From contig NZ_CP115671.1 of the NCBI RefSeq assembly GCF_027886425.1, positions 2,976,001-3,040,000 on the forward strand: a stretch of DNA of 64,000 nucleotides, given 5' to 3'. The notes under the pieces were generated by a model. That model was not told where the DNA came from. It searched no databases and saw only the letters and a list, made by a program, of their open reading frames with translations. Below are positions 55,383-62,614 of this stretch, in pieces. Position numbers and translations under genes: made by a program. Positions within the stretch are counted from its first letter, which is position 1. Each line of letters starts with the position of its first letter. This DNA comes from Brevundimonas vesicularis (GTDB lineage: Bacteria > Pseudomonadota > Alphaproteobacteria > Caulobacterales > Caulobacteraceae).

Positions 55383-56086
55383 GCCTCACGCCGAAACGCG
55401 TCTGGATCACCCGCGCCGAACCGGGCGCCGCGCGCACCGCCGCCCGCCTGCGCGACACGGGGTTCGAGCCGATCGTCGTTCCCCTGCTGGCGATCGAGAA
55501 TCTGACGCCGCCGGTTCCCGATCTGGCGCCGTTCGCCGCCCTGGCCTTCACCAGCGTGAACGGCGTCTCAGCCTTCGCCGCCCTGACGCCCCGCCGCGAC
55601 CTGCCGGTCTTCGCCGTCGGCGATGCGACCGCCCAGGCCGCCCATGATGCGGGCTTCGCCGATGTCCGCTCCGCCGCCGGCGACCTGCACGCCCTCGCCC
55701 GTCTGATCGCCGGCGCTGTGGCCAACGCCGATGTCCTGGTCCCTCAAGCGGAAACTCCCGCCGGCGATTTCACCGCCGCCCTCGCCGCCGCCGGAGCCCG
55801 CAACGTGTCGATCCAGTCGCTGACGGTCTATCGCGCCATCGAAACAGCAGCGCCAGCGCCCGCGCTGTTCGACGCCGCTCTGATCCACTCCCCCCGCGCC
55901 GGAAACGCCCTCGCCAAACGTGGCCACGACGCCCTGGCATATGCGGTCCTGGCCTGCATCTCTACCGCCGCCGCAGCCCCGCTCAGCGCGCTCGGCCTGA
56001 CGCCCGTTGTGGCAAAATCGCCCGACGAGACCTCATTGCTCACGATCTTGAACGCGGCGCTTGGCAAGCGCGATCCGGCCGTATAA
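55379..56086 (+). CDS. hemD: uroporphyrinogen-III synthase HemD
   Basis: 235 residues from the ATG at 55379 that overlaps the hemC stop. Two-domain HemD fold: RVWITRAEPGAARTAARL at the start, LAFTSVNGVSAFA, VPQAETPAGDFTAALAAAGA, and ALIHSPRAGNALA. It closes hydroxymethylbilane to uroporphyrinogen III. HemD is poorly conserved, but context and these motifs make the call firm. A tRNA-Thr follows. Confidence 0.93.
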   Translation: MSLTPKRVWITRAEPGAARTAARLRDTGFEPIVVPLLAIENLTPPVPDLAPFAALAFTSVNGVSAFAALTPRRDLPVFAVGDATAQAAHDAGFADVRSAAGDLHALARLIAGAVANADVLVPQAETPAGDFTAALAAAGARNVSIQSLTVYRAIETAAPAPALFDAALIHSPRAGNALAKRGHDALAYAVLACISTAAAAPLSALGLTPVVAKSPDETSLLTILNAALGKRDPAV

Positions 56087-56127
56087 AGACCCCGTCTCGC
56101 GCGGACAGCTTCGTCCGTCGCAACCGG

Positions 56128-56203
56128 GCCGCTTTAGCTCAGCCGGTAGAGCACATCATTCGTAATGATGGGGTCAGGTGTTCGAGTCACCTAAGCGGCA
56201 CCA
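56128..56203 (+). tRNA. tRNA-Thr (anticodon CGU)
   Basis: 76-nt cloverleaf: acceptor GCCGCTT/AAGCGGC, D-arm GCTC/GAGC, anticodon stem CATCA/TGATG with loop TTCGTAA (anticodon CGU, reads ACG), T-arm AGGTG/CACCT, and an encoded CCA at 56201-56203. Confidence 0.96.
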
Positions 56204-56374
56204 CTTCTCCGAGCGCGATTCGCGCGGGAGTCGGCGTCTCGAGCGCTGAAATATATCTTCAAGGTTGAATCGGCAGCTATGGCGCACGTAGCAATCCCTA
56301 GCTGAGCAGCTTTGGCTTGACGGGATCGGTGTTTTGGGGCCATGGCGCCGCATTATCTATGCCCGCAGGCCGAC

Positions 56375-56728
56375 ATGAACGACGCAGTTGATCCCGTAGA
56401 CATCGCCATCGGCGGACGCATTCGCACCCGTCGTGAGGAACTGCGCATCACCCAGGCGCAGTTGGCGGCGGGCGCGGGCGTCACCTTCCAGCAGATCCAG
56501 AAGTACGAGCGTGGCGTGAACCGCGTCTCGGCCGCGCGTCTGCTGCAGATCGCCTCGGTGTTGAAATCGACCGGCGCGGCCCTGCTGGGCGAACTGGAAA
56601 CGGCCGAGGGCGACGAGCTGGCCCTGGCCGCCCCCGGGGTCGCCGAACTGCTGGCGGCTTTCCGCGGCATCAAGGACCCCGCTCAACGCGACGCCCTTCT
56701 GACCGTGGCCAAGGGCCTGCGCGGCTGA
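56375..56728 (+). CDS. XRE-family transcriptional regulator
   Basis: 117 residues from the ATG at 56375 (the frame is open from an ATG at 56342, which would add 11 residues). Cro/C1-type HTH at about 10-70: GGRIRTRREELRITQAQLAA, GAGVTFQQIQKYERGVNRVS. This is the VTFQQVQKYERG branch common in Alphaproteobacteria (SinR-like). The C-terminal 40 residues are helical. No phage or toxin gene is adjacent. Convergent with the four-gene operon next to it. Confidence 0.9.
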   Translation: MNDAVDPVDIAIGGRIRTRREELRITQAQLAAGAGVTFQQIQKYERGVNRVSAARLLQIASVLKSTGAALLGELETAEGDELALAAPGVAELLAAFRGIKDPAQRDALLTVAKGLRG

Positions 56729-57097
56729 TCAGGCCCGGTTGCTGGCGCTTTTCAGCAACTGCTCAACCTCATCGCGATGATCGGCGCCGTCGAGAGCCGC
56801 GCCTGCCAGCCACGACTGGATGGCATCCAAGGCGCGAGCATCGCGTCCGTCCGAGCGGCCGGCGTCGGACAGACTCTGGCGGATGATCTCGATCATGCAG
56901 ACGGCTTCGACCGCCGAGGTCGGAGCGTGATCGAGAAGCGTGGTTTCCGCCGCTTCCATCGGCGCCAGATCCAGTTCGACGAGCAGGTTCTCGCCGCTAG
57001 CGGACAGCGATGACGATACGACCTGTTTCGCCAGATTGGCCGTTTCCAGCCACGAGCGGAAAAGCGGCATGAAGGCGGGGGAGGTTTGGGTGTTCAT
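56729..57097 (-). CDS. hypothetical helical protein, last gene of the LuxR-type operon
   Basis: 122 residues from the ATG at 57097; a longer frame is mostly overlap with the upstream gene. All-helical and acidic, with no membrane segment (FRSWLETANLAKQVVSSSLS, LDAIQSWLAGAALDGADHRD). Separated by 5 nt from the membrane-protein gene upstream. No family recognised. Confidence 0.6.
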   Translation of the reverse strand: MNTQTSPAFMPLFRSWLETANLAKQVVSSSLSASGENLLVELDLAPMEAAETTLLDHAPTSAVEAVCMIEIIRQSLSDAGRSDGRDARALDAIQSWLAGAALDGADHRDEVEQLLKSASNRA

Positions 57098-57102
57098 GAC
57101 AT

Positions 57103-57576
57103 TCAAACTTTCTGCAGCGCCCGGATCGATCCGGGCGCTGATTTGGGACGGGCGTAGGGGGCGCACTGGGCCTCCCAGACGCCTAAGAGGGCGAGGAGCA
57201 AGAGCTCGAACCAGACGACCATTCGGGTCGATACGATCGACCACAGCAGGGCGTCAGAACCGGCGATGCCGGCCAGATGGGTCGAGACCGCGATAAGCTG
57301 GGCGCCAGCGGCAAGAAGCAGCCACCATCGATCGTAACGGAGCGCCAGACCGACCAGCAGACAGAACATGGACACCGACAAGATCGCCACGCCCCACCGG
57401 AAATGCCCGATGAACAGGTGATCGACCAACGGCGTGCCCCAGTTAAGGACGACCAGAGCGACCAAGGCGATCCGCTCAGGCATGCGACCCTTCCAGAGCA
57501 GAAGCGCCATGACGCCGTAGGTCAGACCCACCAGAAACAAGGACAGCGGCGACCCCATTCCGACGGCCGCGATCAA
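57103..57576 (-). CDS. hypothetical five-helix membrane protein
   Basis: 157 residues with about five transmembrane helices (about 10-28, 36-56, 62-80, 84-104 and 110-134) and a short basic cytoplasmic tail. No motif points to transport or catalysis; the conserved-looking patch DHLFIGHFRWG after helix 2 is the most unusual feature. Its start overlaps the end of the preceding gene (ATGA). It may be the membrane partner of the tethered regulator in the same operon. Function unknown. Confidence 0.65.
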   Translation of the reverse strand: MIAAVGMGSPLSLFLVGLTYGVMALLLWKGRMPERIALVALVVLNWGTPLVDHLFIGHFRWGVAILSVSMFCLLVGLALRYDRWWLLLAAGAQLIAVSTHLAGIAGSDALLWSIVSTRMVVWFELLLLALLGVWEAQCAPYARPKSAPGSIRALQKV

Positions 57577-57911
57577 GCGGCGACGGCGAGAACCGGGGCG
57601 AACCCAGTGGGTTTGACCGTCTTGTCTTCTTGCGCGCCATCCATGTGCCAGCCGACCTGATGGTCGTCGGCGACCTGGGCCAGTTTGCAGTGACTGGCGA
57701 TGACGGCGCTACGAACCTCGGCCAGTTGGCTTAGGCCGCGCACCATATTGGCCAGCGCGTCCTGTCCAACCGCGGCCGCCAGACGTGCCTCGACCCGACC
57801 TTCCAACGCCGTCTGAACCAAGCGGCTGACCTCGATCATCGCCTGATCGACGGCGTGTTCGGCGGTTCTGACCTGTCGCGCCACGCGGACGCCGACGTGC
57901 ATGTTCTTCAT
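57573..57911 (-). CDS. hypothetical helical protein
   Basis: 112 residues. A mostly helical protein (EHAVDQAMIEVSRLVQTALE, DALANMVRGLSQLAEVRSAV) ending in a polar segment with CKLAQVADDHQVGWHMDGAQ. No signal peptide or membrane helix. AGG-rich site before the ATG. Lies 27 nt after the regulator gene and overlaps the next by 4 nt. No family recognised. Confidence 0.6.
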   Translation of the reverse strand: MKNMHVGVRVARQVRTAEHAVDQAMIEVSRLVQTALEGRVEARLAAAVGQDALANMVRGLSQLAEVRSAVIASHCKLAQVADDHQVGWHMDGAQEDKTVKPTGFAPVLAVAA

Positions 57912-57938
57912 TGGCTCACCTTCCTCTAAGCCGTTTGG

Positions 57939-58385
57939 TCAGCGCATTTCAGCGGGAGCAAGCCGGTCGAAAAGGGATGGAACCACCATGCCCGCCGTCA
58001 CGATCCCGATGGCGAACAGAAGGGCGATAGCGGCCCCGGCAACGATGATCCCCACTCTCGCCAGAGCGCCCCGAGGAGGCGCAGGCAGAAGCCAGGAAGT
58101 CGTTGGGTCGGAAACCGCATCGTCCGACTGTTCGGCCGACGTGGGATCATTGAGCGTATGGGGGCCGGTGTCGGGAATGAGTATCGACGCCTCTGAGTAG
58201 CCAATACTCAGTCGCCTGGCCGCCAGTTTGCGGTCCGAAACGCCCAGCTTGGCATAGGCGCGATGCAGGTGATTGCCCACCGTGCGCGGCGAGATACGCA
58301 GGCGCGCAGCGATTTCCTTGTCCTCAAGACCCTGGCCGGCCAGGCGGACACATTCGCTCTCTCTCGTCGTCAGGCCTTCTGGCAT
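57939..58385 (-). CDS. membrane-tethered LuxR-type HTH regulator
   Basis: 148 residues. The LuxR/GerE HTH is at the very N-terminus (about 5-60: LTTRESECVRLAGQGLEDKE, IAARLRISPRTVGNHLHRAY), followed by a disordered linker (61-105) and one transmembrane helix (about 111-135) with a 12-residue periplasmic tail. There is no receiver or ligand domain. The DNA-binding part is thus anchored at the inner membrane, with the signal presumably received through the membrane or by the operon's other products. First gene of a four-gene operon; mechanism unknown. Confidence 0.8.
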   Translation of the reverse strand: MPEGLTTRESECVRLAGQGLEDKEIAARLRISPRTVGNHLHRAYAKLGVSDRKLAARRLSIGYSEASILIPDTGPHTLNDPTSAEQSDDAVSDPTTSWLLPAPPRGALARVGIIVAGAAIALLFAIGIVTAGMVVPSLFDRLAPAEMR

Positions 58386-58491
58386 GGGGACCCCCTTGGG
58401 TCTGTTTACCCTAAAATGAGGGGGAGTCAGCCGATATGCTTACGCCGCAAAGCAGTTTCTGGCGGCTGGGCGCTGCGTCAGATCACTTGAA

Positions 58492-58513
58492 CATATAAGC
58501 ATATCTTTATATG
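58492..58513. promoter_or_regulatory. 22-bp palindromic operator before metK (SahR-like)
   Basis: Left half CATATAAGCAT and right half ATCTTTATATG are complementary except at two positions in each arm. It lies 32 bp before the metK start and overlaps the likely promoter. It resembles the ATATCTTTATAT-type sites proposed for the SAH-sensing ArsR-family regulator SahR; this is from memory. Confidence 0.55.
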
Positions 58514-58544
58514 CCTGTCGATCTGACACTGACAGGAGCCTCTC

Positions 58545-59750
58545 TTGGCCGCTCGTTCTTCCTTCCTCTTCACCTCGGAAAGTGTTTCCGAAGGCCACCC
58601 CGACAAGGTCGCGGACCGCATCTCCGACACGGTCGTGGACGCCTTCCTGGCCAAGGATCCCGAGGCGCGCGTGGCGTGCGAGACCCTGGTGACGACCCAG
58701 CGCATCGTGCTGGCCGGCGAGGTTCGCGCCACCCAGCCGGGCAACACCAAGGAACAGAACGAAGCCTTCACCCAGAGCATCATCGACAGCCTGGAGCCGC
58801 TGGTCCGCGCCGCGGTCAAGGACATCGGCTACGAGCAGGACGGCTTCCACTGGGAGACGGCGGACTACTCCTGCTTCCTGCACGCCCAGTCGGCCGACAT
58901 CGCCGTCGGCGTCGACTCGACCAACGAGAAGGACGAGGGCGCGGGCGATCAGGGGATCATGTTCGGCTATGCATCGAACGAGACGCCGGAGCTGATGCCG
59001 GCGACCCTGCAGTACAGCCACAACATCCTGAAACGCCTGGCCGAGGTTCGCCACGTCGGCGGCTCTCAGCTCGAGCCCGACGCCAAGAGTCAGGTCACGA
59101 TCGAATACGAGGACGGCAAGCCGGTCCGCGCTACCTCGATCGTTCTGTCGACCCAGCACGCCAAGGGGCTGAGCTCCGAGCAGGTCGCCGAGATCGTCAA
59201 ACCCTATATTCTCGAAGTGCTGCCGGAAGGCTTCACCGACGAGAACACGGTCTGGCACATCAACCCGACCGGCATCTTTGAGATCGGCGGACCGGACGGC
59301 GACGCTGGCCTGACCGGCCGCAAGATCATCGTCGACACCTACGGCGGCGCGGCGCCCCACGGCGGCGGCGCCTTCTCGGGTAAGGATCCAACCAAGGTGG
59401 ACCGTTCGGCCGCCTACGCCTGCCGCTATCTGGCCAAGAATGTCGTCGCCGCCGGTCTGGCTGATCGCTGCACCATCCAGATTTCCTACGCCATCGGCGT
59501 GGCCAAACCCCAATCGATCCACGTTGATCTACACGGCACCGGCAAGATTTCCGAAGCGGTGCTGGAAGACAAGATTCTGGACCTGATCGGCGGCGCCACG
59601 CCGCGTGCGATCCGCCAGCATCTGCAATTGAACAAGCCCATCTACGCCCGCTCGGCCGCCTACGGCCACTTCGGCCGCAAGCCGGACGCGGACGGCGGTT
59701 TCAGCTGGGAAAAGACCGATCTGGTCGATCAGCTGAAGGCGCTGGCCTAA
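58545..59750 (+). CDS. metK: S-adenosylmethionine synthetase MetK
   Basis: 401 residues. TTG start at 58545 with AGGAG (58533-58537) 7 nt upstream. Makes SAM from methionine and ATP. Signatures: [31 protein letters not shown] and [20 protein letters not shown]. Monocistronic, with a palindromic operator rather than a riboswitch upstream. Confidence 0.97.
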   Translation: MAARSSFLFTSESVSEGHPDKVADRISDTVVDAFLAKDPEARVACETLVTTQRIVLAGEVRATQPGNTKEQNEAFTQSIIDSLEPLVRAAVKDIGYEQDGFHWETADYSCFLHAQSADIAVGVDSTNEKDEGAGDQGIMFGYASNETPELMPATLQYSHNILKRLAEVRHVGGSQLEPDAKSQVTIEYEDGKPVRATSIVLSTQHAKGLSSEQVAEIVKPYILEVLPEGFTDENTVWHINPTGIFEIGGPDGDAGLTGRKIIVDTYGGAAPHGGGAFSGKDPTKVDRSAAYACRYLAKNVVAAGLADRCTIQISYAIGVAKPQSIHVDLHGTGKISEAVLEDKILDLIGGATPRAIRQHLQLNKPIYARSAAYGHFGRKPDADGGFSWEKTDLVDQLKALA

Positions 59751-59754
59751 GGCT

Positions 59755-61023
59755 TCAAGCGGCCTGATCGATGGTCAGGCCGCGTACGCCCGCCAGATTG
59801 GCGTCGGTCAGGTCGGCCTGGCGGGTCTGGGCGCCGTGCATCGTTGCACGGCCCAGATCGGCGCCGGCCAGGACGGCGCGCTTCAGGTCGGCGCCCGACA
59901 GGTCCGCGCCGCGGAGCACGGCGCCTGTCAGATCTGCAGGCATCAGCCGGTCGGCGCCGATCAGAAGCGGCCCCAATTGCGCCTCTCGCATGTCCGCTCC
60001 ATTTAGTCGCGCACCCCGAAGGCGCGCGCCGCGCAGGTCGGCGCGCCGCAGTTTGGCCGAGCGCAGGTCGGCATTGTCGAGCTGGGCGCCCTGCAACTGC
60101 ACCCCCTCCATATCCAGGCCGTAGAAGACCGCGCCCTTGGCCGACAGGGCGGTCAGGTTCAGGCCCGTGATCGACTTCAGCGGACGCAGGTCGACGCCGT
60201 TGAAGACCGACGGCTGCCCCTCCGCGCCGCCGGTCTCGCACCAGCGCGCATGTTCGCGCAGCATCTCGGCGGCGGGCATCTTTTCCACGGACTCGCAGGA
60301 CGACTTGTTGTCGGTCAGCGCGCCCTGCATGTCGGCGCCGTCGGCGCGCCACATGGTCGTCTTGCAGCCCACAAGGATGGCGTCTCGCAAGTCCGCGCCC
60401 GACAGGTCCGCCCCTGACAGATCGGCGCCGGCGAGGTCGGCCCCGCGGAAATCCGCCTGTTTCAGATTGGCCCGCACGAGCTTGCAGTCCTTCATCACCG
60501 CGCCGGAGAAGTCGGCCTTCACCGCGATGACGCCGGCCATCTTGGAGCGTTGAAGATTGGCGCCGGCCAAGCAGGCGCCGCTGGCCTCGGTCTCGTCGCG
60601 GTGGCGCGGTTCGATGACTTTGAAGCCCAATCTGGCGTCGGCGGCCGCGATGGTGCCCTCGCGCAGGTCGGCCTCGAACAGATCGGCCCCCGACAGGTCC
60701 GCCCCGCGCAGGCAGGCGCCGCGCAGGTCGGAGCGGCGCAGGCTGGCCTCGGCCAGGATCGCATCCTGCATGTCCGCGCCGAAGAAGTTGGCGTTGTCCA
60801 GCTTGGCCCCGGTCAGATCGCAGCCTTCCAGACAGGCGGCGGCGAAATCGGCGTCGGCCAGATTGCGGCCCTTCAGGCTGAGGCCCGACAGGTCCATCCA
60901 GGCGAAGACCGCGCGGGCGCCGCCGGGTCGGGCCTGGAACAGCCGATCGTGCCGGGCGCAGATAACGTCCAGCTCCGCCTGCGTCAGGCGCTTTCTCACG
61001 AGGGGTTCAGCGGCGAGGGCCAT
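59755..61023 (-). CDS. pentapeptide-repeat protein
   Basis: 422 residues built mainly of A(D/N)LxX repeats in three blocks (about 50-125, 155-240 and 290-415), separated by two non-repeat linkers. The repeats should form right-handed quadrilateral beta-helices. The first 40 residues (KRLTQAELDVICARHDRLFQ) and the middle linker (CESVEKMPAAEMLREHARWC) are outside the repeat. Qnr-type gyrase protection needs a symmetric single helix, so that role is not supported. Function unknown; convergent with metK only 4 bp away. Confidence 0.9.
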   Translation of the reverse strand: MALAAEPLVRKRLTQAELDVICARHDRLFQARPGGARAVFAWMDLSGLSLKGRNLADADFAAACLEGCDLTGAKLDNANFFGADMQDAILAEASLRRSDLRGACLRGADLSGADLFEADLREGTIAAADARLGFKVIEPRHRDETEASGACLAGANLQRSKMAGVIAVKADFSGAVMKDCKLVRANLKQADFRGADLAGADLSGADLSGADLRDAILVGCKTTMWRADGADMQGALTDNKSSCESVEKMPAAEMLREHARWCETGGAEGQPSVFNGVDLRPLKSITGLNLTALSAKGAVFYGLDMEGVQLQGAQLDNADLRSAKLRRADLRGARLRGARLNGADMREAQLGPLLIGADRLMPADLTGAVLRGADLSGADLKRAVLAGADLGRATMHGAQTRQADLTDANLAGVRGLTIDQAA

Positions 61024-61075
61024 CAGGGCACATTACGCGCCCTGACTTAAGAAACCTTTGAACGGCGAAGCCGCC

Positions 61076-61705
61076 TCAGACGGTCAGCAGCCCCTGGGCC
61101 TGAAGGGCCTCGGCCAGCTCGCCCGGCCCGGTCCACAGGCGCGTGTAGCCCGCTTCGCCCAGACGTTTCAGCTCGGTGACCAGATCGGCCTTGGGCGAGG
61201 CGACGAACCGGCCGTCGAACCCGGCGCCGTCTTCGCTGATGCGCACCATCGGGCGGCCGGTTTCCAGTCGGTGCAGGAAGCCTTCGCATAGGGCCGCGCC
61301 CTCTTCGCACATCAGGCCGGTCTCGACCGTGAGCCCTTGCGCGCGCAGCCGCTCGGTGCCGCGTCCGGCCGCGAACGGCGACGGGTCCATACAGGCGATC
61401 ACGACCCGCGCCACGCCCGCCTCGGTCAGGAAGTGGGCGCAGGACTTGCGGCCCGACGACCGCGCGCCGCAGGGTTCCAGCGTGACATAGACGGTCGAGC
61501 CCACGACATCCGCGCCGGCGGCCGGCACGGCCTGCTCCTCGGCATGGGGACGACCGCCCGGCGCGGTGGCGGCCTGGGCGATGACCCGGCCGTCCTTGAC
61601 GATGACGCAGCCGACCGCCGGGTTGGGCCAGGTCTCGCCCATCCGGCCGGTCGCCAGGGTGATCGCCTGGGCCATAAAGGCCTGGTCGGCTTCGCTCCAG
61701 CTCAT
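61076..61705 (-). CDS. RibD-like deaminase with a shortened reductase part
   Basis: 209 residues. The N-terminal 145 match the deaminase half of RibD: zinc ligands in RPHAEEQAV (HAE) and [13 protein letters not shown] (PCx8C, one more residue than usual), with NPAVGCVIV and [14 protein letters not shown]. The reductase domain, about 200 residues in bifunctional RibD, is reduced to a tail of about 55 ([20 protein letters not shown], ending [10 protein letters not shown]), which resembles the end of that domain. So the pyrimidine deamination step of riboflavin synthesis is plausible, but the reductase must come from elsewhere. Overlaps gpmA by 4 nt. Confidence 0.8.
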   Translation of the reverse strand: MSWSEADQAFMAQAITLATGRMGETWPNPAVGCVIVKDGRVIAQAATAPGGRPHAEEQAVPAAGADVVGSTVYVTLEPCGARSSGRKSCAHFLTEAGVARVVIACMDPSPFAAGRGTERLRAQGLTVETGLMCEEGAALCEGFLHRLETGRPMVRISEDGAGFDGRFVASPKADLVTELKRLGEAGYTRLWTGPGELAEALQAQGLLTV

Positions 61706-62415
61706 GATGCGGTCGGCAATGTCTCGGCGCGAGCGGCGTCGAGGTAGCGGGCGGCGATGGGCTTCAGGTCCGCGTCCAGATCGATCTCCAGCGGATTGCC
61801 GGTCGGGATTTCGACGCCGACGATCTGATCGTCCGGCACGTTGAACAGAAGTTTGACGATGGCGCGCAGGGAGTTGCCGTGGGCGGCGATCAGCACGTCC
61901 TCGCCCGCCTTAAGACGCGGCGCGATCTCGGCGTCCCAATAGGGCTTCACCCGGTCCAGCGTGGTTTTCAGGCTTTCGGTGTCGGGAATGGCCTTGCCGG
62001 CGTAGCGCGGGTCGGCGTTGAAATCGAACTCGCCGCCGGGCGCCAGCGGGGGCGGCGGCACATCATAGCTACGCCGCCAGATCTTGACCTGGTCTTCGCC
62101 GTGCTTCTGGGCCGTCTCGGCCTTGTTCAGACCCGTCAGACCACCGTAGTGGCGCTCGTTCAGCCGCCAGTCCTCGATCACCGGCACATCGGTCAGGCCC
62201 GCCGACTGCAACGCCAGTGCGCCGGTGCGCTGGGCGCGCGTCAGGACCGAGGTGAACATCACAGTCGGCTTGAACCCGGCCTCAGCGATCAGTTCGCCGC
62301 CGCGACGCGCCTGGGCCTCGCCTTCGGCCGTCAGGTCCACATCGACCCAGCCGGTGAAACGGTTCTCGAGGTTCCACTGGCTCTGGCCGTGGCGGAGCAG
62401 GATCAGGCGCGGCAT
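61702..62415 (-). CDS. gpmA: 2,3-bisphosphoglycerate-dependent phosphoglycerate mutase GpmA
   Basis: 237 residues. Histidine-phosphatase fold with phospho-acceptor H9 in [34 protein letters not shown] and the second His in [12 protein letters not shown]. It interconverts 3- and 2-phosphoglycerate in glycolysis. First gene of an operon with the RibD-like deaminase (ATGA overlap). Confidence 0.97.
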   Translation of the reverse strand: MPRLILLRHGQSQWNLENRFTGWVDVDLTAEGEAQARRGGELIAEAGFKPTVMFTSVLTRAQRTGALALQSAGLTDVPVIEDWRLNERHYGGLTGLNKAETAQKHGEDQVKIWRRSYDVPPPPLAPGGEFDFNADPRYAGKAIPDTESLKTTLDRVKPYWDAEIAPRLKAGEDVLIAAHGNSLRAIVKLLFNVPDDQIVGVEIPTGNPLEIDLDADLKPIAARYLDAARAETLPTAS

Positions 62416-62532
62416 TCGGTCGGTCCTTCGAAATACGGCCTTTCGGGGTAGGACGCCCTCCGAAGTCGGTCAAGGCTCGCGGGCCTCGGCATTGCTTGTC
62501 GCGTCGCGCAGGTCGGGGTAACGGTCGGATCG

Positions 62533-62610
62533 ATGTCCGACCGTCTTTTCTTTCCCCTGGCGCTCGCCGCCGCCGTCGTGATGATCGCCCTGGCGACCGT
62601 CTGGCCCTGA
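62533..62610 (+). CDS. possible 25-residue membrane peptide
   Basis: MSDRLFFPLALAAAVVMIAL followed by ATVWP, a single hydrophobic helix. The frame is short and has no convincing ribosome binding site, but its basic start and uninterrupted hydrophobic stretch resemble real small membrane peptides. It lies between the divergent gpmA operon and the 3' end of the TonB receptor gene. Low certainty. Confidence 0.3.
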   Translation: MSDRLFFPLALAAAVVMIALATVWP

Positions 62611-62614
62611 TCCT

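Noticed and set aside
58386..58544. A SAM riboswitch before metK
   Set aside because: None of the conserved cores of SAM-I, SAM-II, SAM-IV or SAM/SAH aptamers was found; the palindrome at 58492-58513 explains the region better.
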